A stretch of 64,000 bases of DNA from the NCBI GenBank assembly GCA_900475325.1, contig LS483371.1:4092001-4156000 (forward strand), given 5' to 3'. The notes beneath the pieces were generated by a model, which worked only from the letters and a program-made list of their open reading frames with translations, was not told the origin of the DNA and made no database searches. The position numbers were made by a program, and so were the translations under genes. Within the stretch, counting starts at the first letter, position 1, and every line of letters begins with the position of its first letter. This DNA is from Paucimonas lemoignei. Its GTDB lineage: Bacteria; Pseudomonadota; Gammaproteobacteria; Pseudomonadales; Pseudomonadaceae. This document shows, one piece after another, positions 38,341 through 47,496 of the stretch.

Positions 38341-39783
38341 ATGAGCACAGCAATCGGTCCGACCGCTTATAACTATAAGGTGGTCCGTCAGTTCGCCATC
38401 ATGACGGTGGTCTGGGGCATTCTGGGGATGGGGCTTGGCGTATTCATCGCCGCGCAACTGGTGTGGCCTGACCTCAACATGGGTCTGGAGTGGACCACCT
38501 TTGGCCGATTGCGACCGCTGCACACCAACCTGGTGATTTTCGCCTTTGGTGGCTGCGCCTTGTTCGGGACCTCTTATTACGTGGTGCAGCGCACCTGTCA
38601 GGCACGGCTGATTTCCGATGGCATGGCGGCGTTCAGTTTCTGGGGCTGGCAGGCGGTTATTCTCAGCGCGATCATTACCTTGCCGATGGGGTACACCACC
38701 ACCAAGGAATACGCCGAGCTGGAATGGCCGATCGCGATTCTGCTGGCCATTGTCTGGATCACCTACGGCGCGGTGTTCTTCGGCACCATCGTCAAGCGCA
38801 AGACCAAACACATCTATGTCGGCAACTGGTTCTACGGCGCCTTCATCGTTGTCACCGCCATGCTGCACATCGTCAACCACATATCGCTGCCGGTGAGCCT
38901 GTTCAAATCCTACTCGGCCTATTCCGGCGCCACTGACGCGATGATCCAGTGGTGGTACGGCCACAACGCGGTGGGCTTTTTCCTGACCACGGGCTTTCTG
39001 GGCATGATGTATTACTTCGTGCCCAAACAGGCTGAGCGGCCGATCTACTCGTATCGGTTGTCCATCGTGCATTTCTGGGCTCTGATCACCCTGTACATCT
39101 GGGCAGGCCCGCACCACCTGCACTACACCGCCCTGCCCGACTGGGCGCAATCGCTGGGTATGGTGATGTCGATCATCCTGCTGGCGCCCAGCTGGGGCGG
39201 GATGATCAACGGCATGATGACGCTGTCCGGCGCCTGGCATAAGTTGCGCACCGACCCGATCCTGCGGTTTCTGGTGGTGTCTCTGGCGTTCTACGGCATG
39301 TCGACTTTCGAAGGGCCGATGATGGCCATCAAGACGGTCAACTCCTTGTCGCACTACACCGACTGGACCATCGGCCACGTTCACGCGGGCGCACTGGGCT
39401 GGGTGGCGATGATTTCGATTGGCGCGACATATCACATGATTCCCAAAGTCTTTGGTCGTCCGCAGATGCACAGCATTGGCCTGATCAACACACACTTCTG
39501 GCTGGCGACCATCGGCACGGTGCTGTACATCGCCTCGATGTGGGTCAATGGCATCACTCAAGGCCTGATGTGGCGCGCCATCAACGACGACGGCACCCTC
39601 ACGTACTCGTTCGTCGAAGCCCTGCAGGCCAGTCATCCGGGCTACATCGTGCGCATGGTCGGCGGCGCGTTCTTCGCCAGCGGCATGCTGTTCATGGCCT
39701 ACAACGTGTGGCGCACGGTGCGTGCATCGGATCCGCTCGAGGCTGAAGCTGCCGCACAGATCGCTGTCGTGGGGGCCCACTGA
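38341..39783 (+). CDS. ccoN: cbb3-type cytochrome c oxidase subunit I, second operon
   Basis: A 480-residue heme-copper oxidase subunit, nearly the same as the first CcoN through the ligand regions ([46 protein letters not shown]). It differs mostly in the first 140 residues and at the C-terminus. ATG at 38341 ([18 protein letters not shown]) matches the family start; a much longer open frame upstream runs into the repeat element and is not used. The stop codon overlaps the ccoO start by one base. Confidence 0.95.
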   Translation: MSTAIGPTAYNYKVVRQFAIMTVVWGILGMGLGVFIAAQLVWPDLNMGLEWTTFGRLRPLHTNLVIFAFGGCALFGTSYYVVQRTCQARLISDGMAAFSFWGWQAVILSAIITLPMGYTTTKEYAELEWPIAILLAIVWITYGAVFFGTIVKRKTKHIYVGNWFYGAFIVVTAMLHIVNHISLPVSLFKSYSAYSGATDAMIQWWYGHNAVGFFLTTGFLGMMYYFVPKQAERPIYSYRLSIVHFWALITLYIWAGPHHLHYTALPDWAQSLGMVMSIILLAPSWGGMINGMMTLSGAWHKLRTDPILRFLVVSLAFYGMSTFEGPMMAIKTVNSLSHYTDWTIGHVHAGALGWVAMISIGATYHMIPKVFGRPQMHSIGLINTHFWLATIGTVLYIASMWVNGITQGLMWRAINDDGTLTYSFVEALQASHPGYIVRMVGGAFFASGMLFMAYNVWRTVRASDPLEAEAAAQIAVVGAH

Positions 39784-40391
39784 TGAAGCATGAAGTCCTC
39801 GAGAAGAACATTGGCCTGCTGGCCTTCTTCATGGTCATTGCCGTGAGCATCGGCGGCCTGACGCAAATCGTCCCGCTGTTTTTTCAGGACGTGACCAACA
39901 AGCCGGTGGAGGGCATGAAGCCGCGTACCGCTCTGGAAATCGAAGGCCGCGACGTTTACATCGCCAATGGTTGTGTGGGCTGCCATTCGCAAATGATCCG
40001 CCCGTTCCGCGCTGAAACCGAACGTTACGGGCATTACTCGGTGGCCGGGGAAAGCGTCTGGGATCACCCGTTCCTGTGGGGCTCCAAGCGCACCGGACCG
40101 GACCTGGCGCGGGTCGGCGGCCGTTACTCGGATGACTGGCACCGCGCCCACTTGTACAACCCACGCAACGTGGTGCCCGAGTCGAAGATGCCGGCTTACC
40201 CGTTCCTGGTCGAGAAACGCCTGGACGGCAAAGAGACCGCCAAGAAGATGCAGGTTCTGCGCACCCTCGGCACGCCGTACACCGACGAGGACATCGCCGG
40301 TGCCCAGGAGGCGGTCAAGGGCAAAACCGAAATGGATGCACTGGTGGCCTACCTGCAAGGCCTTGGCACCCTCATTAAAAGCAAACGGTGA
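39783..40391 (+). CDS. ccoO: cbb3-type cytochrome c oxidase subunit II, second operon
   Basis: A 202-residue mono-heme subunit with membrane anchor and CVGCH motif ([20 protein letters not shown]). It is very similar to the first CcoO over residues 40-160 and divergent near the C-terminus ([17 protein letters not shown]). It overlaps ccoN by one base. Confidence 0.95.
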   Translation: MKHEVLEKNIGLLAFFMVIAVSIGGLTQIVPLFFQDVTNKPVEGMKPRTALEIEGRDVYIANGCVGCHSQMIRPFRAETERYGHYSVAGESVWDHPFLWGSKRTGPDLARVGGRYSDDWHRAHLYNPRNVVPESKMPAYPFLVEKRLDGKETAKKMQVLRTLGTPYTDEDIAGAQEAVKGKTEMDALVAYLQGLGTLIKSKR

Positions 40392-40396
40392 TCTTG

Positions 40397-40585
40397 ATGG
40401 ATATCGGGATGATTCGTGGCCTTGGCACCCTGGTGGTGATGGTGGCCTTTATCGGTCTGGCGCTCTGGGTGTTCAGCCCCCGGCGCAAGTCAGAGTTTGA
40501 CGACGCGACTTTGTTGCCCTTCGCGGATGATCCCGAAGCCATCAAGAAGGTCGAGCAGGAACAAGCGTCCAGGAGCGGCAAATGA
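40397..40585 (+). CDS. ccoQ: cbb3-type oxidase small subunit CcoQ, second operon
   Basis: A 62-residue single-span protein ([20 protein letters not shown], then FSPRRKSEF). ATG at 40397 is preferred; a GTG nine bases earlier is in frame. It overlaps ccoP by four bases. Confidence 0.9.
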   Translation: MDIGMIRGLGTLVVMVAFIGLALWVFSPRRKSEFDDATLLPFADDPEAIKKVEQEQASRSGK

Positions 40586-41559
40586 GTATTTTCTGGAGTC
40601 TGTACGTCACCGTCCTGACCCTGGGCACTATCTTTGCCCTGACCTGGTTGCTGCTGTCGACCCGCAAAGGCCAACGCGAAGAAGCGACCGAGGAAACCGT
40701 CGGCCACTCCTTCGACGGCATCGAGGAATATGACAACCCGTTGCCCAAGTGGTGGTTCATGCTGTTTATCGCCACCATCATTTTCGCCCTCGGTTATCTA
40801 GTGCTCTACCCAGGCCTGGGCAACTGGAAAGGCCTGTTGCCGGGCTACAGCTATATGGATAACGACAAGAAAATCGAGTTTTCCAATGGCGAGCAGGGCT
40901 GGACCGGCGTGCATGAATGGGAAAAGGAAATGGCCCGCTCCGAAGCGCGATTCGGGCCGATCTTCGCCAAATTCGCATCGATGCCCATCGAAGAGGTCGC
41001 CAAAGATCCGCAGGCGCTGAAAATGGGCGGGCGTCTGTTCGCCTCCAACTGTTCGGTGTGCCATGGCTCGGATGCCAAGGGCGCTTATGGCTTCCCCAAC
41101 CTGACCGACGCCGACTGGCGCTGGGGCGGTGAGCCGGAAACCATCAAGGCCACGATTATGGGCGGTCGCCATGCGGTGATGCCTGCCTGGGCCGAAGTGG
41201 TGGGTGAACAAGGCGTACGTGATGTAGCGGCTTACGTGCTGACCCAACTGGATGGCCGCAAGTTGCCGGAAGATGCCAAGGCTGATGTGGCCGCCGGGCA
41301 GAAAATCTTTGCCGCCAATTGCGTCGCCTGCCACGGCCCGCAAGGCAAAGGCACTCCGGCCATGGGCGCTCCAGACTTGACCCATCCCGGCGCTTTCATC
41401 TACGGCTCCAGCTTCGCGCAATTGCAACAAACCATCCGCTACGGTCGCCAGGGTCAGATGCCTGCGCAGGAAGCCATTCAGGGTAATGACAAGGTGCATA
41501 TCCTGGCGGCGTATGTTTACAGCTTGTCGCATGGGGAGAAGCAGACTGAGCCTGAGTAG
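40582..41559 (+). CDS. ccoP: cbb3-type oxidase di-heme subunit CcoP, second operon
   Basis: A 325-residue paralogue of the first CcoP with the same membrane hairpin ([17 protein letters not shown]) and heme motifs CSVCH (near 151) and CVACH (near 247). Compared with the first copy it has an insert after LLPGY ([16 protein letters not shown]). It ends the second operon; REP sequence follows. Confidence 0.95.
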   Translation: MSIFWSLYVTVLTLGTIFALTWLLLSTRKGQREEATEETVGHSFDGIEEYDNPLPKWWFMLFIATIIFALGYLVLYPGLGNWKGLLPGYSYMDNDKKIEFSNGEQGWTGVHEWEKEMARSEARFGPIFAKFASMPIEEVAKDPQALKMGGRLFASNCSVCHGSDAKGAYGFPNLTDADWRWGGEPETIKATIMGGRHAVMPAWAEVVGEQGVRDVAAYVLTQLDGRKLPEDAKADVAAGQKIFAANCVACHGPQGKGTPAMGAPDLTHPGAFIYGSSFAQLQQTIRYGRQGQMPAQEAIQGNDKVHILAAYVYSLSHGEKQTEPE

Positions 41560-41574
41560 CTGGCAACGCACATC

Positions 41575-41670
41575 CCTGTGGGAGCGGATTCATCCGCGAA
41601 GAGGCCCTTACATTCGACGCAGATGTGTCGCCTGCGCTGCTGCTTTCGCGAATGAATTCGCTCCCACAGG
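41575..41670. repeat. REP doublet
   Basis: Inverted units CCTGTGGGAGCGGATTCATC and TTCGCGAATGAATTCGCTCC lie between ccoP and ccoG. The two arms differ at one core base (GGATTC against GAATTC). Confidence 0.83.
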
Positions 41671-41725
41671 TTGGTGTACGCAATCAGATGCAGGCACAAA
41701 AACTGTCCCCCCATCCACACGTCAA

Positions 41726-41739
41726 TTGACCGGGGTCAG
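41726..41739. promoter_or_regulatory. Possible Anr-like site before ccoG
   Basis: TTGAC-CGGG-GTCAG is a dyad with the FNR/Anr spacing of four. It departs from TTGAT-N4-ATCAA at three positions. It lies 92 bases before ccoG, so a role in oxygen control of ccoGHIS is possible but weakly supported. Confidence 0.35.
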
Positions 41740-41830
41740 CACCCTCTACACATGTTTACATTAAGATTCGCCGTGACCCCGGACGGCATGCACTGACCGA
41801 GGCACTTTTCCACTGCCGTGGGACACACCG

Positions 41831-43243
41831 ATGAGCAATAACATTCCTGTCGTCAACGTCACGCCGCCACCCAAAAACGATAACCACACGGTCGACCTCT
41901 ACGCCTCCCGTGAAAAGATCTACACCCGTGCGTTCACCGGCGTTTTCCGCAATTTGCGCATGCTCGGCGGCGCGCTGCTGTTCCTGATTTACTTCGGCAC
42001 GGTCTGGTTGAACTGGGGCGGGCATCAGGCGGTGTGGTGGAACCTGCCCGAGCGCAAGTTCTACATTTTTGGCGCGACCTTCTGGCCACAGGATTTCATC
42101 CTGCTGTCGGGCATTCTGATCATCAGTGCCTTTGGCCTGTTCTTCATTACCGTATACGCCGGGCGGATCTGGTGCGGCTATACCTGCCCGCAAAGCGTCT
42201 GGACCTGGATCTTCATGTGGTGTGAGAAAGTCACCGAAGGCGACCGTAACCAGCGCATCAAGCTCGACAAGGCGCCCATGAGCGCCAACAAGTTCGTGCG
42301 CAAACTGGCCAAGCACAGCCTGTGGTTGCTGATCGGGCTGTTGACCGGGCTGACCTTCGTCGGCTACTTCTCGCCGATCCGCGACCTGGTCACCGAGCTG
42401 GTCACCGGCCAGGCCGATGGCTGGGCATATTTCTGGGTCGGTTTCTTCACCCTCGCCACCTACGGCAACGCGGGCTGGCTGCGCGAGCAAGTGTGCATTT
42501 ACATGTGTCCCTATGCGCGCTTCCAGAGTGTGATGTTCGACAAGGACACGTTGATCGTGTCCTACGACCCACGCCGTGGCGAGAAGCGTGGCCCGCGTAA
42601 AAAGGATGTGGACTACAAAGCGCAAGGCCTGGGCGATTGCATCGACTGCACCATGTGCGTCCAGGTCTGCCCGACCGGTATCGATATCCGTGACGGCCTG
42701 CAAGTGGAGTGCATTGGCTGTGCCGCGTGCATCGACGCCTGCGACACCATCATGGACAAGATGAACTACCCTCGCGGATTGATCAGCTACACCACCGAAC
42801 ACAACCTGTCCGGCCAGGTCACCCATAAACTGCGCCCTCGCCTGATCGGTTACGCGCTGGTGCTGTTGCTAATGATCGGCCTGCTGGTCTCGGCGTTCTT
42901 CATGCGCTCGCTGGTGGGCTTCGATGTCAGCAAGGACCGCGTTTTGTATCGGGAAAACGCCGAAGGCCGGATCGAGAACGTCTACAGCCTGAAGGTCATG
43001 AACAAGGATCAGGTCGACCACACTTACGTGCTCGACGCCACTGGCCTGCCCGACTTGAAGTTGCAGGGCCGTCGCGAGTTCCGGGTGCCTGCCGGAGAAA
43101 TCTTCAGCATGCCGGTGGAGCTGTCCATCGCCCCCGAGAAACTGCCTTCGAGTACCAACGAGGTGATCTTTATCCTCAAGGACGCCGATGGCGACAGTCA
43201 TGCCGAAACCAAGAGCCGGTTCATCGGCCCGCAAGTTCGTTAG
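41831..43243 (+). CDS. ccoG: cbb3 oxidase assembly protein CcoG (RdxA/FixG)
   Basis: A 470-residue membrane iron-sulfur protein. It has several membrane segments, then a ferredoxin domain with two 4Fe-4S clusters near residues 270-305 (CIDCTMCVQVCPTGID and CIGCAACIDACD). An earlier cysteine pair lies in WCGYTCPQSVW. CcoG is implicated in copper reduction for CcoN maturation. The C-terminal Ig-like FixG domain (about 350-465) faces the periplasm. It is first of the ccoGHIS group. Confidence 0.95.
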   Translation: MSNNIPVVNVTPPPKNDNHTVDLYASREKIYTRAFTGVFRNLRMLGGALLFLIYFGTVWLNWGGHQAVWWNLPERKFYIFGATFWPQDFILLSGILIISAFGLFFITVYAGRIWCGYTCPQSVWTWIFMWCEKVTEGDRNQRIKLDKAPMSANKFVRKLAKHSLWLLIGLLTGLTFVGYFSPIRDLVTELVTGQADGWAYFWVGFFTLATYGNAGWLREQVCIYMCPYARFQSVMFDKDTLIVSYDPRRGEKRGPRKKDVDYKAQGLGDCIDCTMCVQVCPTGIDIRDGLQVECIGCAACIDACDTIMDKMNYPRGLISYTTEHNLSGQVTHKLRPRLIGYALVLLLMIGLLVSAFFMRSLVGFDVSKDRVLYRENAEGRIENVYSLKVMNKDQVDHTYVLDATGLPDLKLQGRREFRVPAGEIFSMPVELSIAPEKLPSSTNEVIFILKDADGDSHAETKSRFIGPQVR

Positions 43244-43269
43244 AGCCGGTAAAGATAAAGAGAGTGATC

Positions 43270-43809
43270 ATGTCCGTCGCAACTGCGCAAAGCCCCTGGT
43301 ACAAGCACCTCTGGCCATGGATCATCATCGGCATCCTGACCTGTTCGGTGACCCTGTCGCTGACCATGGTGACCATCGCCGTCAATAACCCGGACAATCT
43401 GGTCAACGACAACTATTACGAAGCGGGCAAAGGCATTAACCGCTCCCTGGACCGCGAACTGCTCGCCCAGACCTTGAAGCTCAAGGCCAGCGTGCACCTG
43501 GACGAACTCACCGGCGAAGCCGACCTGCGCCTGAGCGGCAACAGCCGCCCCGCGACCCTGGAGCTGAACCTGATTTCGCCCACCCAGCCGCAAAAGGACC
43601 GCCGGATCATGCTCACCCAAAGCAGCACCGAGCCGGGTCGTTATATCGGGCAATTGACTGATAAGGTAGAAGGCCGCCGCTTCGTGGAGCTGCTGGGCAT
43701 CGAGGGCGGGCAGACCTGGCGGCTGTTCGAAGAAGAACAGATCAGCCACGATAAAGACCTGGCCCTGGGTGATGAAGCGATTCAGGGTGCGGAAGATTTG
43801 AAGAAATGA
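43270..43809 (+). CDS. ccoH: cbb3 oxidase assembly protein CcoH (FixH family)
   Basis: A 179-residue protein with one membrane anchor (WIIIGILTCSVTLSLTMVTI) and a periplasmic FixH domain; the conserved NPDNLVNDNYYEAGKGINR follows the anchor. It helps assemble or stabilise cbb3 oxidase. ATG at 43270 is preferred over the GTG two codons earlier. It lies 26 bases after ccoG. Confidence 0.92.
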   Translation: MSVATAQSPWYKHLWPWIIIGILTCSVTLSLTMVTIAVNNPDNLVNDNYYEAGKGINRSLDRELLAQTLKLKASVHLDELTGEADLRLSGNSRPATLELNLISPTQPQKDRRIMLTQSSTEPGRYIGQLTDKVEGRRFVELLGIEGGQTWRLFEEEQISHDKDLALGDEAIQGAEDLKK

Positions 43810-43827
43810 AAAAAATACGCCGTAACC

Positions 43828-43921
43828 CCTGTGGGAGCGAATTCATTCGCGAAGGGGCCGGTACATCCGCTAGAAAAGTGTCGACTGAAATAAAGCATTC
43901 GCGAATGAATTCGCTCCCACA
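43828..43921. repeat. REP doublet inside the ccoGHIS group
   Basis: Inverted GTGGGAGCGAATTCATTCGC arms fill most of the 145-base gap between ccoH and ccoI. Such an element inside a functional gene set can affect mRNA processing. Confidence 0.83.
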
Positions 43922-43954
43922 AAATACACACCTGCCCCAGCCTATAGACCCCCA

Positions 43955-46420
43955 ATGACCACCCCCATCCCCTGCTACCACTGCGCCCTGCCCGTCCCGG
44001 CAGGCAGCCGCTTCACCGCCGTCGTGCTCGGGGAACCCCGTGAGCTGTGCTGCCCGGGCTGTCAGGCAGTGGCGGAGGCGATTGTGGCCGGTGGGTTGGA
44101 ACGTTATTACAGCCATCGCAGCGAGGCCTCGGCCAATCCGGAAACCCTGCCGGTGCAACGGGTGGACGAGCTGGCCCTGTATGACCGCCCCGATGTGCAG
44201 GCACCGTTTGTCCGTCACGAAGGTGAGCTGTCGCAAACCACGTTGTTAATGGAAGGCATCAGTTGCGCGGCTTGCGGCTGGCTTATCGAAAAGCACTTGC
44301 GCAGTTTGCCCGCCATTGCTGAAGCCCGGCTGAACCTGTCCAATCATCGTCTGCATGTGAGCTGGAATGGCAGCCTGCTGCCATTGAGCGCTGTCCTGGC
44401 GCAGCTGCGCGGCATCGGCTACGTCGCCCACCCTTATCAGGCCGACCGCGCCGCCGAAACCCTCGCCAATGAAAACCGTCTGGCCCTGCGCCAACTGGGC
44501 GTGGCGGGCCTGTTGTGGTTCCAGGCGATGATGGCGACCATGGCCACCTGGCCGGAATTCAACATCGACCTCAGCCCGGAAATGCACACCATCCTGCGCT
44601 GGGTGGCGCTTTTTCTGACAACCCCTATCGTCTTCTACAGCTGCGCGCCGTTCTTTCGCGGCGCCCTGCGCGACCTGCATACCCGCCACCTGACCATGGA
44701 TGTTTCCGTCTCGCTGGCCATCGGTGGCGCCTACATCGCCGGGATCTGGACGGCGATCACCGGCAGCGGCGAGTTGTACTTCGATGCCGTGGGCATGTTC
44801 GCCCTGTTCCTGCTGGCCGGGCGTTATCTGGAGCGACGGGCGCGAGAACGCACCGCCGCCGCCACCGCGCAACTGGTCAACCTGTTGCCCGCTTCGTGCC
44901 TCAGGCTGGAGGACGATGGGCAGAGCACGCGCATCCTTTTGGGCGAGCTGCGCCTGAATGATCAGGTGTTGGTTCAACCGGGCTCAGTCATCCCGGCGGA
45001 CGGGCGCATCGTTGATGGCCATTCCAGCATCGATGAATCCCTGCTCACCGGCGAGTACCTGCCCCAACGACGCAACCCTGGCGATGCGGTCACAGCAGGC
45101 ACCTTGAACGTCGAGGGAGTGCTGACGGTTCAGGTATCGGCGCTGGGCCATGACACGCGCCTGTCAGCCATCGTTCGGCTGCTGGAACGGGCACAGGCCG
45201 AGAAGCCGCGACTGGCGGAAATCGCCGACCGCGCTGCGCAATGGTTCTTGCTGGTTTCGCTGATCCTGGCAGCAGTCATTGGCATTGTGTGGTGGCAAAT
45301 CGATGCTTCCCGCGCGTTCTGGATCGTACTGGCCATGCTGGTCGCGACCTGCCCTTGCGCCCTGTCACTGGCGACACCCACCGCACTGACCGCTGCCACC
45401 GGAACGCTGCACAAGCTCGGCCTGCTGCTGACCCGTGGCCATGTGCTGGAAGGCCTGAACCAGATCGACACAGTGATCTTCGACAAGACCGGCACCCTGA
45501 CCGAAGGGCGCCTGGCCCTGCGCAGCGTGAAAACCCTCGGCACACTGAACGCCGACCTTTGCCTGAATCTGGCCGCTGCACTGGAAAACCGCTCGGAACA
45601 CCCCATTGCCAAGGCGTTCGGCCGCGCACCTGTGGCCGCCGAGGAAGTCATCAGTCAGCCGGGGCTGGGACTTGAAGGTGTTGTGGATGGCCAACGCCTG
45701 CGCATCGGGCAGCCTGCGTACGTCTGCGCCCTTAGCGCCAGCGATATTCCCACCGCACCCGAGCAGCCAGGCCAGCATCTGTTGCTAGGCGATGCCCGCG
45801 GCCCATTGGCCTGGTTGATCCTTGATGACCGGCTGCGCGCCGACGCTTATGAACTGCTGCAAGCCTGCAAGGCGCGGGGCTGGAGAACCCTGCTGTTGTC
45901 CGGTGACAGCTCGCCGATGGTGGCCGAAGTCGCCAGCGAGTTGGGCATCGACGAAGCCCACGGCGGCATGCATCCGGACGATAAACTCGCGGCACTGCAA
46001 GCGCTGCATCGTCAGGGCCGCAAGGTGCTGATGCTCGGCGACGGCGTGAACGACGTGCCGGTGCTGGCCACCGCCGACATCAGTATTGCCATGGGCTCGG
46101 CCACTGATCTGGCGAAAACCAGTGCTGACGCGGTGTTGTTGTCCAATCGCCTGCAAACCCTGGTCGAAGCCTTTGATCTGGCCCGGCGCACCCGGCGGGT
46201 AATCATCGAAAACCTGTTATGGGCAGGGCTGTACAATGGCCTCATGTTGCCGTTCGCGGCGCTGGGCTGGATAACCCCGATCTGGGCGGCGGTGGGCATG
46301 TCCATCAGCTCATTGACGGTAGTGCTCAATGCCTTGCGCCTGACACGGGTGCCACCCTCTGCGGCCACCACTCGCCCATCCATTGCGCAGGAGGCTTTAT
46401 GCCAGCGCTCTACATCATGA
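43955..46420 (+). CDS. ccoI: Copper-exporting P1B-type ATPase CcoI (FixI)
   Basis: An 821-residue inner-membrane ATPase supplying copper for cbb3 assembly. The N-terminus has a cysteine-rich metal site (C7, C10, C32, C33, C36), then a heavy-metal domain with CAAC at 104-107. The membrane metal motif CPC is at about 466-468, the phosphorylation motif DKTGT at about 510, and the HP motif SEHPIAKAF and hinge GDGVNDVP follow. The order and extra N-terminal domain are typical of FixI/CcoI rather than CopA. It overlaps ccoS by 22 bases. Confidence 0.95.
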   Translation: MTTPIPCYHCALPVPAGSRFTAVVLGEPRELCCPGCQAVAEAIVAGGLERYYSHRSEASANPETLPVQRVDELALYDRPDVQAPFVRHEGELSQTTLLMEGISCAACGWLIEKHLRSLPAIAEARLNLSNHRLHVSWNGSLLPLSAVLAQLRGIGYVAHPYQADRAAETLANENRLALRQLGVAGLLWFQAMMATMATWPEFNIDLSPEMHTILRWVALFLTTPIVFYSCAPFFRGALRDLHTRHLTMDVSVSLAIGGAYIAGIWTAITGSGELYFDAVGMFALFLLAGRYLERRARERTAAATAQLVNLLPASCLRLEDDGQSTRILLGELRLNDQVLVQPGSVIPADGRIVDGHSSIDESLLTGEYLPQRRNPGDAVTAGTLNVEGVLTVQVSALGHDTRLSAIVRLLERAQAEKPRLAEIADRAAQWFLLVSLILAAVIGIVWWQIDASRAFWIVLAMLVATCPCALSLATPTALTAATGTLHKLGLLLTRGHVLEGLNQIDTVIFDKTGTLTEGRLALRSVKTLGTLNADLCLNLAAALENRSEHPIAKAFGRAPVAAEEVISQPGLGLEGVVDGQRLRIGQPAYVCALSASDIPTAPEQPGQHLLLGDARGPLAWLILDDRLRADAYELLQACKARGWRTLLLSGDSSPMVAEVASELGIDEAHGGMHPDDKLAALQALHRQGRKVLMLGDGVNDVPVLATADISIAMGSATDLAKTSADAVLLSNRLQTLVEAFDLARRTRRVIIENLLWAGLYNGLMLPFAALGWITPIWAAVGMSISSLTVVLNALRLTRVPPSAATTRPSIAQEALCQRSTS

Positions 46421-46602
46421 TCCCCGCCGCGCTGCTGCTGGTGGGTGTGGCGATCTGCATCTTCTTCTGGGCCGTGGACAGCGGCCAGTACGACGACATG
46501 GAAGGCCCGGCCCACAGCATCCTGTTCGATGACCAGGATCCGAAGCATCAGGCGGCGGTGGATGAAGTGGCGGGGAAGAAGAAAGATGAACCCAATGCTT
46601 GA
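46399..46602 (+). CDS. ccoS: cbb3 oxidase assembly protein CcoS
   Basis: A 67-residue protein with one membrane segment (ALYIMIPAALLLVGVAICIF) followed by the family signature FWAVDSGQYDDMEGPAHSIL. The start at 46399 follows AGGAGG at 46389-46394 and lies inside the end of ccoI, implying translational coupling. CcoS is needed for cofactor insertion into the oxidase. Confidence 0.93.
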   Translation: MPALYIMIPAALLLVGVAICIFFWAVDSGQYDDMEGPAHSILFDDQDPKHQAAVDEVAGKKKDEPNA

Positions 46603-46608
46603 GCACTC

Positions 46609-46717
46609 CCCTGTGGGAGCGGTGCTTGGTCTGGGCGGCATTCCGACGATAAAGCTGGACGCGGTCGGCCTGATATCTTCATTGCTCTCATCACGTGCAA
46701 GCACCGCTCCCACAGGG
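46609..46717. repeat. REP-like doublet with a GGTGCTTG core
   Basis: Inverted arms CCTGTGGGAGCGGTGCTTG and CAAGCACCGCTCCCACAGG enclose about 70 bases. The outer bases match the other REP units, but the core is different from both other classes in the window. Confidence 0.78.
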
Positions 46718-46739
46718 AAATTCGCCAAGCCGGTTGTTT

Positions 46740-47423
46740 ATGACTGATCTCGCCCCCTTATTAATCTCCGCCCTGATCCTCGGCCTGCTCGGCGGCGGAC
46801 ATTGCCTGGGCATGTGCGGCGGTTTGATGGGCGCGCTGACCCTGGCGATACCCAAAGAGCAACGCAGCCGACGCCTGCGTTTGTTGCTGGCCTACAACCT
46901 GGGGCGCGTCCTGAGTTACGCAACTGCCGGGCTGCTGATCGGGTTGGCGGGCTGGGCGGTGGCCAACAGCCCGGCGGCCATGTTGATGCGGGTGATTGCC
47001 GCGCTGTTGCTGATCACCATGGGCCTTTACCTGGCGGGCTGGTGGAGCGGGCTGACGCGTATCGAGGGCCTGGGCCGAGGCTTATGGCGCTACCTTCAAC
47101 CCGTCGCCAACCGTTTGCTGCCGGTGTCCGGCACGCCGCGCGCCCTGCTGCTTGGCGCGCTTTGGGGCTGGCTACCCTGCGGCCTGGTCTACAGCACCTT
47201 GCTTTGGGCCGCCAGCCAGGGCAATGCCTTCGACAGCATGCTGCTGATGCTCGCGTTCGGGATCGGCACCTGGCCGGTACTGCTCGCCACCGGCCTGGCG
47301 GCACAACGCATGACCGCGCTGCTGCGCAAGCGCGGCGTACGCATGGCTGGCGGGTTGGCCGTCATCGTGTTTGGCCTCTGGACCCTGCCTGGCCCACATC
47401 AACACTGGTTGATGGGCCATTGA
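46740..47423 (+). CDS. DsbD_2/TauE-type membrane protein next to the cbb3 genes
   Basis: A 227-residue protein with about six membrane segments. The first carries GGGHCLGMCGGLMGAL at about 18-33, the histidine-cysteine motif of the sulfite exporter TauE/SafE (DsbD_2 Pfam) group. A second proline/cysteine segment is GALWGWLPCGLVYSTLLW. Members beside ccoGHIS are thought to act in metal or cytochrome c handling; the exact role is unproven. Its last codons overlap the Anr box of hemN. The start at 46740 gives the usual short N-terminus. Confidence 0.82.
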   Translation: MTDLAPLLISALILGLLGGGHCLGMCGGLMGALTLAIPKEQRSRRLRLLLAYNLGRVLSYATAGLLIGLAGWAVANSPAAMLMRVIAALLLITMGLYLAGWWSGLTRIEGLGRGLWRYLQPVANRLLPVSGTPRALLLGALWGWLPCGLVYSTLLWAASQGNAFDSMLLMLAFGIGTWPVLLATGLAAQRMTALLRKRGVRMAGGLAVIVFGLWTLPGPHQHWLMGH

Positions 47424-47461
47424 CCCACATCAACAGATACCCTGCCGCGCTTCCCTAGACT
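47420..47461 (+). promoter_or_regulatory. hemN promoter with an Anr box
   Basis: TTGAC-CCAC-ATCAA at 47420-47433 matches nine of ten defined bases of the FNR/Anr site TTGAT-N4-ATCAA. TAGACT at 47456-47461 would be the -10 hexamer. Taking its last base as -7, the box centre falls at -41.5, the standard class II activator position. The site overlaps the stop codon of the upstream gene. Confidence 0.82.
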
Positions 47462-47496
47462 GGCCGGCACTGCCAGCCTATCCGGGGAACGCCAAC

